Assembly (NCBI RefSeq): GCF_003477995.1
Contig: NZ_QUEM01000008.1
Span: 71,234-135,233, forward strand
Length of the DNA: 64,000 nt
Reading direction: 5' to 3'
Origin: Bacteroides sp. OF04-15BH
Lineage (GTDB): Bacteria; Bacteroidota; Bacteroidia; Bacteroidales; Bacteroidaceae
Shown here piece by piece: positions 52,249-62,286 of the stretch (its first letter is position 1; each line of letters starts with the position of its first letter). Made by a program: the position numbers and the translations under genes. The notes under the pieces are model-generated. The model did not search any database and was not told the origin of the DNA. It saw only the letters and a program-made list of their open reading frames with translations.

Positions 52249-52671
52249 CTATCTTGCTTTTTTATCAAGGATATAGATAATGCGACATACACCGTTGGGA
52301 TAGCTTTTCAAAGAGGAAAGCGTCCAGTGTTGCTCTGGCAGAGCCGACTTAAAAAAATGTCGTCCGCTTCCGGATATGAAAGGAACGGTGTATAGTATGA
52401 TTTCATCCACAGCGTGCATCCGCAGCAGTCCGTTTATATAGTCTGCCGTGTCCGGTGTGGCTTCCGCGAGGTAACGGATGTTTGTGCAGTCTTTTCTCCA
52501 TTCGTGCAGCATTGAAATGGAATAGTCCGGTGTCACACGGTAAAAGGCTTTCTTCCTGATTTCATCAAGACCGCAACGGTCAAGGCACAAATCCTGATGT
52601 GCTTTATCATATAACTCTGAAGAAAGACATCCGTCCATCGTCAGTACGGCGAGAATCTGAACTTTACCCAT
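52249..52671 (-). CDS. RibD C-terminal/dihydrofolate-reductase-like protein
   Basis: The 140-residue protein resembles the reductase domain of RibD and dihydrofolate-reductase-like proteins (MGKVQILAVLTMDGCLSSEL at the start; LRMHAVDEIILYTVPFISGS for the cofactor region). It is shorter than the usual 170-180 residues and lacks an obvious complete NADPH loop, so activity is uncertain. Relatives sit near rteC in Bacteroides conjugative transposons. It has its own promoter (52921-52928) and a long structured leader with a terminator-like hairpin before the start. Confidence 0.75.
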   Translation of the reverse strand: MGKVQILAVLTMDGCLSSELYDKAHQDLCLDRCGLDEIRKKAFYRVTPDYSISMLHEWRKDCTNIRYLAEATPDTADYINGLLRMHAVDEIILYTVPFISGSGRHFFKSALPEQHWTLSSLKSYPNGVCRIIYILDKKAR

Positions 52672-52689
52672 AATCGTTTCCTTTCGTTA

Positions 52690-52914
52690 GGCAAGGGTAA
52701 AAAAGTAGCGTGCAATTCACACTACCTTCAAGCGATGGCTCTGGTAAAGCCTTTACGGAGAGTACGTGAATGCACGCTATGCGTAAGCATAGCATAAGCA
52801 TCACGCAATCGTCTCCGTAGTTCCAATTTACCAGATTTTCGCTTGAAACGCCTTGCGGTCTTATCCTATATGTTGGCGGCGAAAAGCTCCTGCCAATCGC
52901 CGTTTTTCTCAAAT
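52690..52914 (-). ncRNA. Structured leader RNA with terminator-like hairpin, candidate riboregulator
   Basis: In transcript order the leader holds TTCAAGCGA, CTGGTAAA and TACGGAGA, each with a reverse complement later, in nested order (52839-52847/52727-52735; 52827-52834/52741-52748; 52812-52819/52754-52761). An inner hairpin GCATAGC/GCTATGC lies between (52776-52793). A second, incompatible or pseudoknotted pairing joins AGCGTGCATTCAC (52766-52778) to GTGAATTGCACGCT (52707-52720) and is followed by TTTTTT, as in a transcription terminator. I do not recognise the family. Confidence 0.6.
52700..52720 (-). terminator. 3' arm and T run of the leader's terminator-like hairpin
   Basis: GTGAATTGCACGCT followed by ACTTTTTTACC on the minus strand. 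The 5' arm is 46 bases upstream (52766-52778). It ends about 30 bases before the RibD-like start codon, the arrangement of an attenuator. Confidence 0.5.
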
Positions 52915-52920
52915 GTTATG

Positions 52921-52928
52921 CAAAGATA
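52921..52928 (-). promoter_or_regulatory. -7 element of the RibD-like transcription unit
   Basis: TATCTTTG on the minus strand in the context GGCTATCTTTGC. Transcription would start near 52914, giving a leader of about 240 bases before the RibD-like gene. No good -33 box. Confidence 0.5.
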
Positions 52929-52972
52929 GCCAAATTCAGTGAATTACGGGCTATGATTGCTTGAATTTATAT

Positions 52973-53224
52973 TTAATCTCCTATGCGCACTTTATCTCCT
53001 ATCGAAACATTAATCTTGTCCAGGACTCCCGATATCTGCGATTTTATTTCGATCTCCTTCATCGGAAAAACATTGCCGGATATGTTTATTTCCTCTTTGA
53101 TCTCGCGATATTGTGGTTGTGTAGTTTCGTAAATTGCCTTTGTACCTCTTAGCGAAGAACGAAAAGCAACAAATGCCAGTGTGGCGGAAAAGATGCAAAT
53201 TAATATAATCTTAAATGTCTTCAT
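52973..53224 (-). pseudogene. HlyD/MacA-type adaptor remnant (C-terminus lost)
   Basis: The 83 residues hold a membrane anchor (IILICIFSATLAFVAF) and the first half of a lipoyl-like barrel (EEINISGNVFPMKEIEIKSQ, GVLDKINVSIGDKVRIGD), then stop. Full adaptors of ABC efflux pumps are 350-450 residues, so only the first fifth remains. It starts on the stop of the MacB-like remnant (TAATG), as in intact macB-macA-type operons. Confidence 0.7.
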
Positions 53225-54267
53225 TATCCTATATTTTCGTTTCTAATGGCGTCAATGGGTTGTATAACAGATGCTTTCATAGCCGGAAATGCTCCGGCAA
53301 TGACACCGGACAAAATCAAGATAACCAAAGCGAGAACAGCTACATTTATATCTATTTCTGCATGCTTTATCATTGTCGCGTGACGGGCGCTTTCGAGCAA
53401 CCAATTTATAATCTCAAGAATAGCTGCACCTGATATCAATCCGATGATACCGGAGATTACAGTTATGATGACAGATTCCGTCAGCATTAACACAAGAATG
53501 GATTTAGGAGTTGCTCCTACAGCCTTACGGATGCCTATTTCGCTACTCCTTTCTTTGATCACGACAAACATGATGTTGCTTACTCCAACAATACCACTTA
53601 TCAGAAAACAAATTCCTACGATCCAGATAAACATTTTCAATCCATCAAAGAGTCCCTCAAAAGCAGATGTTTGTGTCTCAAAATTGATTATCTGTAAGGC
53701 TTGCTTATCAGAATAAGCAAATTGGTATTTATTAGCGATGAAGGCTCTCAGCTCATTCTCAAATCGCTTGGAATCAACTTCTTTGTTCAGATATAAACAG
53801 AAAGCGCGCAATGGAGTCTTATTGTCAATACAGTTTATGTAACTTGAGAAGGGCACATATACCGAATTGATTTCCGAAGCGCTGAAAATATCATCATTCT
53901 TTAGTACGCCTATCACCTTAAAATCAATACCGGCAATGTTGATCGACTTACCCAACGCTTTTTGATTATTAAATAAGGTCGTACTGACATTTTCGCCGAT
54001 AATGGTAACATTACGGGTATTCTCGTCATCTCCTTTATTAAAATATCGTCCATCTTCGTTGATTTTAAGTATCTTAATTCCCATATAGTTTTCATTGATT
54101 CCTATAATCTTAAAAAGTCCGCTTTTAGCTTTATTCATCACTTGCGAATAAGGTCCTGTTATTTCAGGCGAAATAGCTTTTATCCCCGGGAACTGTTTCT
54201 TTATGCGGTTAAGAAAATGCAAATCGAAATGCAATTGTTCCCCTTCTCTGATATTCTTATACTTCAC
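53224..54267 (-). pseudogene. MacB-type ABC transporter permease remnant (N-terminus lost)
   Basis: The 347 residues cover the periplasmic domain (LFKIIGINENYMGIKILKIN, NVTIIGENVSTTLFNNQKAL) and three C-terminal membrane helices, with the FtsX-type signature VIKERSSEIGIRKAVGATPK. The first membrane helix and about 70 residues are missing. The frame opens with GTG at 54267 inside the end of the rteA fragment. The join of two unrelated coding sequences at this point marks a recombination junction. It may be translated but is unlikely to be functional. Confidence 0.75.
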
Positions 54268-54497
54268 CCAGAATCCTCATCATTCCATACCATGACGGAT
54301 TCACCATAAGTTACTAACGTGGTCACATAGCGGTGTGTGGTATTGATATTGTGCTGGGTTTGAAAAATAGCGATTGATTCATTCTCTATTTTCTGTACAC
54401 GACTACGCTCGTGCAGAACAATAGCGACCATGCTGCCAATGATCGCCATTAAAAGAAAGTATCCTATAAATATTTTATGCTGCAAAAGTATTTTCAT
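54264..54497 (-). pseudogene. rteA: rteA fragment (first 77 codons of sensor kinase)
   Basis: The peptide begins MKILLQHKIFIGYFLLMAII with a membrane helix and continues SIAIFQTQHNINTTHRYVTT and VTYGESVMVWNDEDS. From memory this is the start of RteA-type hybrid sensor kinases of Bacteroides conjugative transposons, which are normally about ten times longer. After DEDS it runs into G-stop where the MacB remnant begins. In CTnDOT rteA directly follows tetQ. Here a complete RND operon lies between, and nothing of rteB is seen. Confidence 0.68.
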
Positions 54498-54618
54498 TGG
54501 CTTGATATTTTACAATCCAAATATTGCTTTCGTACAATATCTACATGCGGCAGAATCACGAAAAATATCCGAGATGAATAACACTAATAATAATTTCAAA
54601 TTTTTCTATTTATTGCAG

Positions 54619-55977
54619 TTACATTCCTCCTCCCAACACATGATAAAGTTTGATTACACTTTGTATGCGTTCAAAACGAGTTTGTAGCTGTTGCACTTCC
54701 GCTTCGAGAAGAGACTGTTGGGCGGTCAACACTTCCAGATAGGTGGCATTGGAATGACGCATAAGCGATTCTGTCTTTCGCACAGCATCGCATAATGTTT
54801 CAACCTGTCGAGCATTGATTTCAATTTGCGATTTTGCCGTCTGCCATGCAGTCAGAGCATCGTTCACTTCTTTTCCAGCGTTCAGCAATGATTGCCGGAA
54901 CAACAGTTTGGCTTCTTCCTGACGGCTTTTGGCTATCTTCAAGTTGGCGATGTTTGTGCCCCGGTTGAATAAGGGCTGTGTCAGGGAACCGATGGCATTG
55001 AGCAACCATTGTCCGGGATTTACGATTACGCCACCGCCGTTATTAGTCCATCCAAGAGTCCCCGAGAGGGTAATATTGGGATAGAAGGCGGCACGAGCCG
55101 CATTGGTGGCGTAGAACGCCTGCGCCAGTTCCATTTCAGCCTGACGCACGTCGGGACGGTTGGAAAGCAGTTGCAAAGGGACTCCAATCGAGACAGTATC
55201 GGGGAAAGCAGCCTCGGCCAGATTACTTCGTCCAATCGAGTGTGACGGCATGGCAAGTATCGCAGACAGGGCATTTTCTGTTTCGGAAATACTCTTGCGT
55301 ATGGATAACAGGGATGCTTCGAGTCGCATCACGTTCGCCTTTGCCTGCAATACGCCGGCTTCGTTTGATTTCCCCACTTTTTTCAACGCTTCAAGAGTAC
55401 GTACGGTAGTCCGCCAGTTCTCCAAAGTCCGGTTACTTATTGCCATTTGTGCGTCAAGCATGGCAAGGGTGTAGTAACTGTCTGCAATAGTGGCGACAAG
55501 CTGTGTCTGTACGGCCTGCCGGTAGGCACGGCTTCCTTGTAACGCGGCGGCTGCACCACGCTTTGCCGCCGTAAGTTTGCCGAAGATGTCCAGTTCCCAG
55601 CTTGCCGACGCTCCCACATTATATGTCTTTGCCGTTGCTCCGTCATGTTTATTGGCATTACCTTCGGCAGTCAGTCCCAGTGATGGAAGATATGATAGTC
55701 TGGCAGTCATCAGGACGGCTTCTGTCGCTTCCACGCGTAACCGTGCCACATTGAGGTCTGTGTTCCGTTCAAGTCCGGTTTCAATCAAGGACTGGAGTTT
55801 CGGGTCGGTAAACATTTCCCGCCACGACAGGGACGCGATGGTCGTTGTATCAATGTCCGCCGGTACGTCCCGATACAGATTCTCCGTTGAGAGGTCAGGA
55901 CGATGATACCGGCTGTATGTGCCACAACCGGCAAACATCCATCCTGACAATATGATATATATTACTGTCTTCTTCAT
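54619..55977 (-). CDS. RND efflux outer-membrane factor (TolC/OprM type)
   Basis: The 452-residue protein has a lipoprotein signal (ILSGWMFAGC, Cys18) and two repeated coiled-coil/barrel halves (TGLERNTDLNVARLRVEATE and LLSNRPDVRQAEMELAQAFY, with FYPNITLSGTLGWTNNGGG), as in the NodT/OprM family. It forms the outer-membrane tunnel of the tripartite pump. It begins one base after the RND gene stop and is the last gene of the tetQ-led unit. Confidence 0.92.
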   Translation of the reverse strand: MKKTVIYIILSGWMFAGCGTYSRYHRPDLSTENLYRDVPADIDTTTIASLSWREMFTDPKLQSLIETGLERNTDLNVARLRVEATEAVLMTARLSYLPSLGLTAEGNANKHDGATAKTYNVGASASWELDIFGKLTAAKRGAAAALQGSRAYRQAVQTQLVATIADSYYTLAMLDAQMAISNRTLENWRTTVRTLEALKKVGKSNEAGVLQAKANVMRLEASLLSIRKSISETENALSAILAMPSHSIGRSNLAEAAFPDTVSIGVPLQLLSNRPDVRQAEMELAQAFYATNAARAAFYPNITLSGTLGWTNNGGGVIVNPGQWLLNAIGSLTQPLFNRGTNIANLKIAKSRQEEAKLLFRQSLLNAGKEVNDALTAWQTAKSQIEINARQVETLCDAVRKTESLMRHSNATYLEVLTAQQSLLEAEVQQLQTRFERIQSVIKLYHVLGGGM

Positions 55978-58900
55978 TTAATTATGCTTAACACGTTCTT
56001 GAATATATTGGAATACAATAAACAATGACGGCACAAGGAACAACAGAGCCAAAGTACCGACAATCATTCCACCGATTACACCTGTGGCAAGCGAACGGCT
56101 GCCGTTGGCACCCACTCCGTGCGCCATCATCAGCGGGACAAGACCGAACACCATGGACAGCACAGTCATCAATATAGGGCGCAGGCGGACTTTTGCCGCA
56201 CTGTATGCTGCCTGTGCCAGCGTCATGCCTTCCGACCGCCGCTTGCCGGCGTATTCGGTAAGCAGGATGGCGGTCTTGGCAAGCAGGCCGATAATCATGA
56301 TTAATCCGGTCTGCATGTAGATGTTGTTCTCCAGACCGAAGAGCCACGCAAACAGGAAACTGCCCATTAGTCCGCAAGGCACCGACAACAGAACCGCGAA
56401 GGGTATGAACACGCTCTCATACAAGGCGCACAGAATCAGATAGACCAGAACCATGCAGAGCAGGAATATAAGCGTGGCATTGTTGGTCGTCTTGCTTTCC
56501 TCACGCGAAATGCCGCCAAACTCGTATGTGTAATTTGACGGAAGCACTTCACGTGCCGTCTCGCCGATGGCTTCGAGCACCTGCCCTGAACTGTAACCCT
56601 GCGCCGGCGACCCGCTAATCGAGATGGCGTTGAACAGGTTGAAACGGGTGAGGTCTGACGGGCCGTTGGTCTTGGTCAGGCGCACGAACCGGCTCAAAGG
56701 CGACATGCCGCCATCGGAGGCGCGCACATACATGTGGTGCAGGGATTCCGCATTCACACGATATTCCGCCGGAGCCTGCATGGTCACATGGTAGAGCTTG
56801 GAGAACCGGTTAAAGTCGGAAACATATTGTCCGGTATAATAGCCCGACAATGTGGAAAGCACATCTGCGGGCGACACACCCGACTGCTCACATTTGGCGG
56901 CATCGATATCCACCCAGTATTGCGGATAGTCCGTGGCAAAGGAGGAATAGACTTCGCCGATTTCGGGTCGTTGCGACAAGGCTTCGACAAACTTGTCCGC
57001 CTCTTCCTTGAAAGCGGCGATGTTTCCGCCCGCCTTGTCCTGCAAATAAAGCTCGAAACCGTTTCCCATGCCGTACCCGGCAATCATCGGAGGCGACATG
57101 GCGAACACCGTGGCATCGGGAATATCTGAAGTGGCGGCATAAATCTTTCCGATGACATCATTCACCGACTGCCCCTCTCCCTTACGATCCTCCCAGTCTT
57201 TGAGTGTCACGAAATACATCGCCTGCGAGGGACCGGAACCGCTGAAAGAGAAACCGGCTACCGCACCGCTGTATTCAATCTCGCCGATGCTGTCGAGACG
57301 GCTGTTGATACGCTCCATCACCTTACTTGTCTGAGCCATGGATGTGCCGGGCTTCGTGTTCATGCTCACCATGACCGTCCCGGTGTCCTCTTCGGGAATA
57401 AGTCCCGTCTTTGTGACATTGACCAGCAGCACCAGCAACCCGAAAGAAATGCCTATGATGCTCCACAACAGCCATCGGCGATGGATAATGAACATCACTC
57501 CACGTACATAGCGTCGGCTCAGACTGTCGAAGACGGCATTGAACGCTTTACGGAAACGGGCTGCAAAATTGTTCTTAGTGTTGCCCTGCTCATCGATATA
57601 GGGTTTCAGCAGCAGCGCGCAAAGTGCCGGTGAGAGTGTGAAGGCATTGACTGCCGAGATTCCCACGGCAACAGCCATCGTGATACCGAACTGCGTGTAG
57701 AACGCTCCCGAAGTCCCGCCCATCATGGCTACGGGGAAAAACACTGCCATAAAGATTATGGTAGAGGTCAGGATAGCCGACGAAACGCCTTTCATGGCAT
57801 CATCAGCCGCGAGAACTGCTGATTGATAGCCCTCATCGAACTTCGCCTGCACCGCTTCCACCACCACAATGGCATCATCGACCACGGTTCCGATGGCAAG
57901 CACAAGCGCGAACAGGGTGAGCAGGTTGATGGAGAATCCAATCATGGACATCACGGCAAATGTGCCGATGATGGAAACGAAGATGGATATGGTAGGGATA
58001 AGCGTTGACTTGATGTCCTGCAAGAACACATACACCACCACGATGACCAGAAGTATCGCTTCCAATAAGGTGCGGAGGACAGAGTGGATGGAGGCATACA
58101 GGAACTTGTTGGTATCGGTAAGCACCACGAATTCCGTCCCTTCGGGCAAGTCCCGGCTAAGGTCGTCAAGCACTTCGTGAATCTCCTTGATGGTGCTTGA
58201 TGCATTGGACCCGGCTTTCTGGTTGATGAGCATCATAGCTGCCGGATGCCCGTTCACCTCGGAGGAATAGTTGTAGTATTCATCGCCCAGTTCCACATCG
58301 GCAACCTCTTTCAACCGAAGCACATTGCCGCCCGGCAGTGACTTGACGACCAGCTCACCGAACTCTTCCGCTCCGGACAAGCGTCCGCGGTATTTCATCG
58401 TGTATTCATTGGCGGTAGGATGATTGGCACCGAAGGAGCCGGTGGCGGCCTCGATGTTCTGTCGTGCAAGTACGGCAGAGATGTCATCGGGGATAAGCCC
58501 GTATTGCGCCATCTTGTCGGGACGCAGCCAAAGTCGCATGCTGTAGTTGGAACCGAACAACTGTGCCTTTCCCACGCCGCTGATACGTTTCAGCCTCGGC
58601 TCGACATTGATTTTCACGTAATTGCTCAGGAAGGTCTGGTCGAAGCGGTCATCGGGCGAATAGAGCGCGAAAGTCATCAGTTCGGCATTCTGCTGCTTTT
58701 CAGTGGTGACACCGGTCTTGGTGGCTTCCGCCGGAAGTTGGCTCAGTGCGCCGTTCACGCGGTTCTGCACGTTTACCGCCGCCATGTCCGCGTTGGTTCC
58801 CTGTTTGAAATAGATGTTGATGGAAGCATCTCCCGTATTCGATGCCGTGGAAGTCATATAGGTCATGTCTTCCACTCCGTTGATGGCTTCTTCCAGAGGG

Positions 58901-59091
58901 GTTATCACTGCCTTCTGCACGGTTTCAGCGTTTGCTCCCGGATAAGTTGCGAATACGTTGATGGTCGGAGGTGCGATGTCGGGGTATTGTTCCACCGGCA
59001 AGGAAAACATGGAAATCATGCCCAACAGTACAATCACCACCGAGATAACGCCCGAAAACACCGGGCGGTCTATAAAAAATCGCAGGTTCAT
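55978..59091 (-). CDS. RND multidrug efflux transporter (HAE1/AcrB type)
   Basis: The 1037-residue protein is full length for AcrB-type pumps: FFIDRPVFSGVISVVIVLLG at the start, the proton-relay acid pair in LAIGTVVDDAIVVVEAVQ, GTSGAFYTQFGITMAVAVG, and the relay lysine in MIIGLLAKTAILLTEYAGKR near residue 940. It would export drugs or detergents from the periplasm using the proton gradient. Its start overlaps the adaptor stop by ATGA. The substrate range cannot be predicted, but its operon position behind tetQ suggests exposure to tetracycline-dependent expression. Confidence 0.95.
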   Translation of the reverse strand: MNLRFFIDRPVFSGVISVVIVLLGMISMFSLPVEQYPDIAPPTINVFATYPGANAETVQKAVITPLEEAINGVEDMTYMTSTASNTGDASINIYFKQGTNADMAAVNVQNRVNGALSQLPAEATKTGVTTEKQQNAELMTFALYSPDDRFDQTFLSNYVKINVEPRLKRISGVGKAQLFGSNYSMRLWLRPDKMAQYGLIPDDISAVLARQNIEAATGSFGANHPTANEYTMKYRGRLSGAEEFGELVVKSLPGGNVLRLKEVADVELGDEYYNYSSEVNGHPAAMMLINQKAGSNASSTIKEIHEVLDDLSRDLPEGTEFVVLTDTNKFLYASIHSVLRTLLEAILLVIVVVYVFLQDIKSTLIPTISIFVSIIGTFAVMSMIGFSINLLTLFALVLAIGTVVDDAIVVVEAVQAKFDEGYQSAVLAADDAMKGVSSAILTSTIIFMAVFFPVAMMGGTSGAFYTQFGITMAVAVGISAVNAFTLSPALCALLLKPYIDEQGNTKNNFAARFRKAFNAVFDSLSRRYVRGVMFIIHRRWLLWSIIGISFGLLVLLVNVTKTGLIPEEDTGTVMVSMNTKPGTSMAQTSKVMERINSRLDSIGEIEYSGAVAGFSFSGSGPSQAMYFVTLKDWEDRKGEGQSVNDVIGKIYAATSDIPDATVFAMSPPMIAGYGMGNGFELYLQDKAGGNIAAFKEEADKFVEALSQRPEIGEVYSSFATDYPQYWVDIDAAKCEQSGVSPADVLSTLSGYYTGQYVSDFNRFSKLYHVTMQAPAEYRVNAESLHHMYVRASDGGMSPLSRFVRLTKTNGPSDLTRFNLFNAISISGSPAQGYSSGQVLEAIGETAREVLPSNYTYEFGGISREESKTTNNATLIFLLCMVLVYLILCALYESVFIPFAVLLSVPCGLMGSFLFAWLFGLENNIYMQTGLIMIIGLLAKTAILLTEYAGKRRSEGMTLAQAAYSAAKVRLRPILMTVLSMVFGLVPLMMAHGVGANGSRSLATGVIGGMIVGTLALLFLVPSLFIVFQYIQERVKHN

Positions 59092-60209
59092 TTCGTTTCG
59101 TTTTTAGGGGTTATGCTCATGCCTTCTCTCACCAGTCCCACGCCTTCGGCGACAATGGTGTCACCGACCGAAAGACCTTCTTTTACGATAAACCGGTTGC
59201 CGTCGTTCAGGCGGTCCACCGTGAGATAGGCGGCTTCCGCCTGTCCGTTTTTCAGACGGTAAGCGATAATCTTGTCCTGCAGTTCCACGGTGGCGGTCAT
59301 GGGAATGGTTACGGCCTCCGTTTTCGGGTTTTGAAGGATGACATTGCCGATGCTGCCACTCAACAGTTCGCGGTCGGGATTGGGGAACAGGGCTTTGATT
59401 TGTACCGTTCCGGTAACAGGATCCACCACGCCGCTTACGGTTTCAATACGTCCTTTCGCCTTGTACAGGCTGCCGTCGTTGAGTTGCAGGCCCACTTCCG
59501 GCGTCCCGGCTATCATGCTGTCAATCGAGCCATAGCGAGCCGAATATCGCCGTAGCATATTCTCCGAAATGGAGAAATAGGCATACATCTCCGCATTGTC
59601 GGACACGACCGTGAAAGGCTGTGCCATATTGGGACCGACAAGCGCACCGATGCGATAGGGCAATGTGCCTACTACTCCGTTGCTCGGGCTTTTGATTTCC
59701 GTATAGGAGAGATTGTTGCGTGCATCCGATTCTTGTGCCTTTGCCTGTTCGAGTTCAGCACACGCCACTGCCAGTTGGTTCCGGGCGAGAGAAAGCTCGT
59801 AGTCGGATATGACCTTCTCGTCAAACAATGCCTGCTTGCCCCGCAGCTCGATTCTTGCCGTTTCCACTTTTGCCTGTGCCGCGCTGACATTGGCCTGCGC
59901 CGTGCGTAATGCCGCCCGATAGGGCACTTGGTCAATTACAGCCAATACTTGACCGGTCTTCACCCGTTCACCCTCTTTCACTTTCAGACGGATAATGCGC
60001 CCGGATATTTGCGGCAGGATGTCCACATCCTGCCGTCCGCGTATGGCGGCGGAATAGGACTCGGAGATTTCCACCGGACTTGCCGCGACCTTTATGACCC
60101 GATAACTCTGCACCGCATCCTGCTTGCCGTCCGCCTGCCTGCATCCGGTCGGCAGGAACAGCATGAGAGCAAATGCGGCGAAATTCGTGATAATGAATTG
60201 CTTGTTCAT
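59088..60209 (-). CDS. RND efflux membrane-fusion adaptor (AcrA type)
   Basis: The 373-residue protein has a lipoprotein signal (MLFLPTGC, Cys23), the lipoyl half-motifs [20 protein letters not shown] and [20 protein letters not shown] around a helical hairpin (about residues 100-160), and a beta-barrel and membrane-proximal domain. It bridges the RND transporter and outer-membrane factor. Its ATG overlaps the TGA of tetQ (ATGA at 60206-60209). It therefore probably depends on tetQ translation and has no promoter of its own that I can see. Confidence 0.93.
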   Translation of the reverse strand: MNKQFIITNFAAFALMLFLPTGCRQADGKQDAVQSYRVIKVAASPVEISESYSAAIRGRQDVDILPQISGRIIRLKVKEGERVKTGQVLAVIDQVPYRAALRTAQANVSAAQAKVETARIELRGKQALFDEKVISDYELSLARNQLAVACAELEQAKAQESDARNNLSYTEIKSPSNGVVGTLPYRIGALVGPNMAQPFTVVSDNAEMYAYFSISENMLRRYSARYGSIDSMIAGTPEVGLQLNDGSLYKAKGRIETVSGVVDPVTGTVQIKALFPNPDRELLSGSIGNVILQNPKTEAVTIPMTATVELQDKIIAYRLKNGQAEAAYLTVDRLNDGNRFIVKEGLSVGDTIVAEGVGLVREGMSITPKNETK

Positions 60210-62152
60210 ATTTTCTTCTTGTTTTGTATTAATTCATAAATTGATTTTTGGAACATGAATAAAAGTTTATCTTTTTCGTTCATGCGGATATTATCAGAAT
60301 AACCGTCTTTTGTTATTTGATACCCACATGGCTTAACCATAAAAATGCCTAAGCCCTTAGTGTACGAACTTACTTCTGAGGCATAGTCTTTACTTGTATT
60401 TAATGGAACTTTCCCTTTAATATGACACCACTCATTATTACAACTGATGTCTTCAATCTCAGACATCAGTTTTTGCAAATCTGTAATAGCTTTGGAACTC
60501 GCTACTTGGGGTATCTGCAACTCAAAACAGAGCATCGGTTCGAGAATGTCCACACCTGACTGTTGCAAAGCCAGCCTGAAGACATAAGGGGTCAGCTGTC
60601 TGAAATCAGCAGGTGTACTTACCGGGCTATAATACTCGGCTTGAGTAAAAGTTACTTTCAGATCTGTCACTTCCCATCCATGTAAACCAGATTGGCAAGA
60701 CATACGAATCCCTTCAAAAACGGCATTTTGAAAAGAATGGTTCAGATAACCATAGGAGATGTCACTTTCGATTTGCAACCCTGCCCCTAACGGTAAGGGT
60801 TCAAGAGTCAGCCCTATTGTGGCCCAGTAAGGGTTGGGTGGTACTTCGATCTGAATAATCTTATTGACCTTTTTTATAGGTCGTTCTTTGTAGATAGTCT
60901 TGATCTCATCAAAATGGACCTTTACGGAAAATCGTTCTTCCAGCAATGTCTGTATGATTTCCTTTTGGGTCAAACCATATAACGAGATTTCCAATTCATC
61001 ACTATATGAGTTTATGGAAAAGGACAAAGACGGGTCTTCAATCCACAATGTATTCAGAGCGGATATCACCTTGCTTCTCTCTTCGGGCCTGTCTGGCCGG
61101 ACGGAGGATTTGAGAGCGGGATGCTGATGCGATAATCCTTGAATCAAACAAGGTTCAGCACCTAAATAATTTCCGATTCGAAAATCATCCATATCCTCTA
61201 CAATCGCGATATCATTGGCGCCCACTTCATCAACATTTATCTCTCTGCCCTGATTGATAGTTTTTAGATTTTTAATCTTGATGAATTTTTCCGAATCGTT
61301 GATTCTTACAACGTCTCGAAGTCTCAGACTTCCGTCAATTATTTTTAGAAAACTTCTTTTATGTCCTTTGGGGTCATGCTCTATCTTATAAAGATAAGAT
61401 GAAAGTCTGTTTGAGACCGATGCCGGAGGAAGTATAAAAGAAGTGATGGCGTCCAACAACTCATTGATACCGATATTGAACATTGCTGATCCATGTAGCA
61501 CCGGATAGACTTTGGCTTTTGCCACAAGATCGATTATCGTATTCCAATAATCAGCCGGTGAAATTTCGCTATCCGCCAAATATCGTTCTAATATATTGTC
61601 GTCATGGTTGCATACAAATTCTTTGTATTCTTCCTTTATATATGTTTGGGAGCAAATCGGATAAACCAATCCATCGACAACAGTTTGCATAAACAGGACA
61701 TCTTGAGACAGATTTGTTTTTATATCCAGATACAAACGCTCTAAATTCACACCGTCACGGTCAATTTTATTGATAAATATAATTGTCGGGATTTGCAGTT
61801 TTTGTAAAGTATTGAACAGCAACTTTGTTTGCGCTTGTATGCCTTCCTTTGCGGATAAGATGAGGACTGCTCCATCAAGCATTTTGAATGTCCGCTCCAC
61901 TTCCGCAATAAAATCCATGTGTCCCGGAGTGTCAATGATATTGCATTTCACTCCATTCCAGATAATAGATGTCGTAGAAGCCCGAACAGTAATTCCTCTA
62001 CGTTTCTCTATATCCATAGAGTCTGTTATGGTGTCACCATTATCCACACGGCCGCACTTTTCCGTTGCTCCACTGGCAAACAGCAGATTCTCGGTTACGG
62101 AAGTTTTTCCTGCATCAATGTGAGCAAGAATTCCTAAATTTATAATATTCAT
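60206..62152 (-). CDS. tetQ: TetQ, ribosomal protection protein for tetracycline resistance
   Basis: This 648-residue translation-factor GTPase has the G motifs [17 protein letters not shown] and NKID in order, and EF-G-like domains beyond. It removes tetracycline from the ribosome. Almost all residues match TetQ as I remember it. The C-terminus differs: MFQKS is followed here by [11 protein letters not shown] instead of the short ending MSSK, which suggests a recombination joint. Start 62152 (MNIINLG) aligns with Tet(M)-type starts. A GTG at 62200 with GGAGG nine bases ahead would add 16 residues. Confidence 0.96.
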   Translation of the reverse strand: MNIINLGILAHIDAGKTSVTENLLFASGATEKCGRVDNGDTITDSMDIEKRRGITVRASTTSIIWNGVKCNIIDTPGHMDFIAEVERTFKMLDGAVLILSAKEGIQAQTKLLFNTLQKLQIPTIIFINKIDRDGVNLERLYLDIKTNLSQDVLFMQTVVDGLVYPICSQTYIKEEYKEFVCNHDDNILERYLADSEISPADYWNTIIDLVAKAKVYPVLHGSAMFNIGINELLDAITSFILPPASVSNRLSSYLYKIEHDPKGHKRSFLKIIDGSLRLRDVVRINDSEKFIKIKNLKTINQGREINVDEVGANDIAIVEDMDDFRIGNYLGAEPCLIQGLSHQHPALKSSVRPDRPEERSKVISALNTLWIEDPSLSFSINSYSDELEISLYGLTQKEIIQTLLEERFSVKVHFDEIKTIYKERPIKKVNKIIQIEVPPNPYWATIGLTLEPLPLGAGLQIESDISYGYLNHSFQNAVFEGIRMSCQSGLHGWEVTDLKVTFTQAEYYSPVSTPADFRQLTPYVFRLALQQSGVDILEPMLCFELQIPQVASSKAITDLQKLMSEIEDISCNNEWCHIKGKVPLNTSKDYASEVSSYTKGLGIFMVKPCGYQITKDGYSDNIRMNEKDKLLFMFQKSIYELIQNKKKI

Positions 62153-62280
62153 TTGGATTAAGCAATAATATACTACAATAGATGCATTGTCGAAACGCAC
62201 CTTTTAATACCTCCTCGTAGCATGTGAGAACTACAGGATTACTAACTCGTATTAATATGTATATTATTACTGCCGCATAA
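62153..62280 (-). promoter_or_regulatory. tetQ leader with RBS-sequestering pairing and short leader peptide
   Basis: The untranslated leader has GCAGTAATAATATAC (62259-62273, transcript sense) able to pair with GTATATTATTGC (62162-62173), which covers the tetQ ribosome-binding region. ATG at 62185-62187 opens a four-residue peptide (MHLL, stop at 62173). Translational attenuation of tetQ by a leader peptide is known for CTnDOT, and the same logic would here extend to the RND genes. Confidence 0.6.
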
Positions 62281-62286
62281 CGATTG

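Noticed and set aside
52664..52912. 82-codon minus-strand frame before the RibD-like gene
   Set aside because: It coincides with the nested inverted repeats; its residues do not resemble a protein, and the structure explains the sequence.
52690..52914. Retron msr-msd or group I intron as an explanation for the leader
   Set aside because: There is no reverse transcriptase next to it, no retron-type a1/a2 repeats with the needed geometry, and no group I core that I can recognise.
62153..62200. GTG 62200 as the certain start of TetQ
   Set aside because: It has a good Shine-Dalgarno, but Tet(M)-type relatives begin at the equivalent of 62152; kept as an alternative and raised in the findings.
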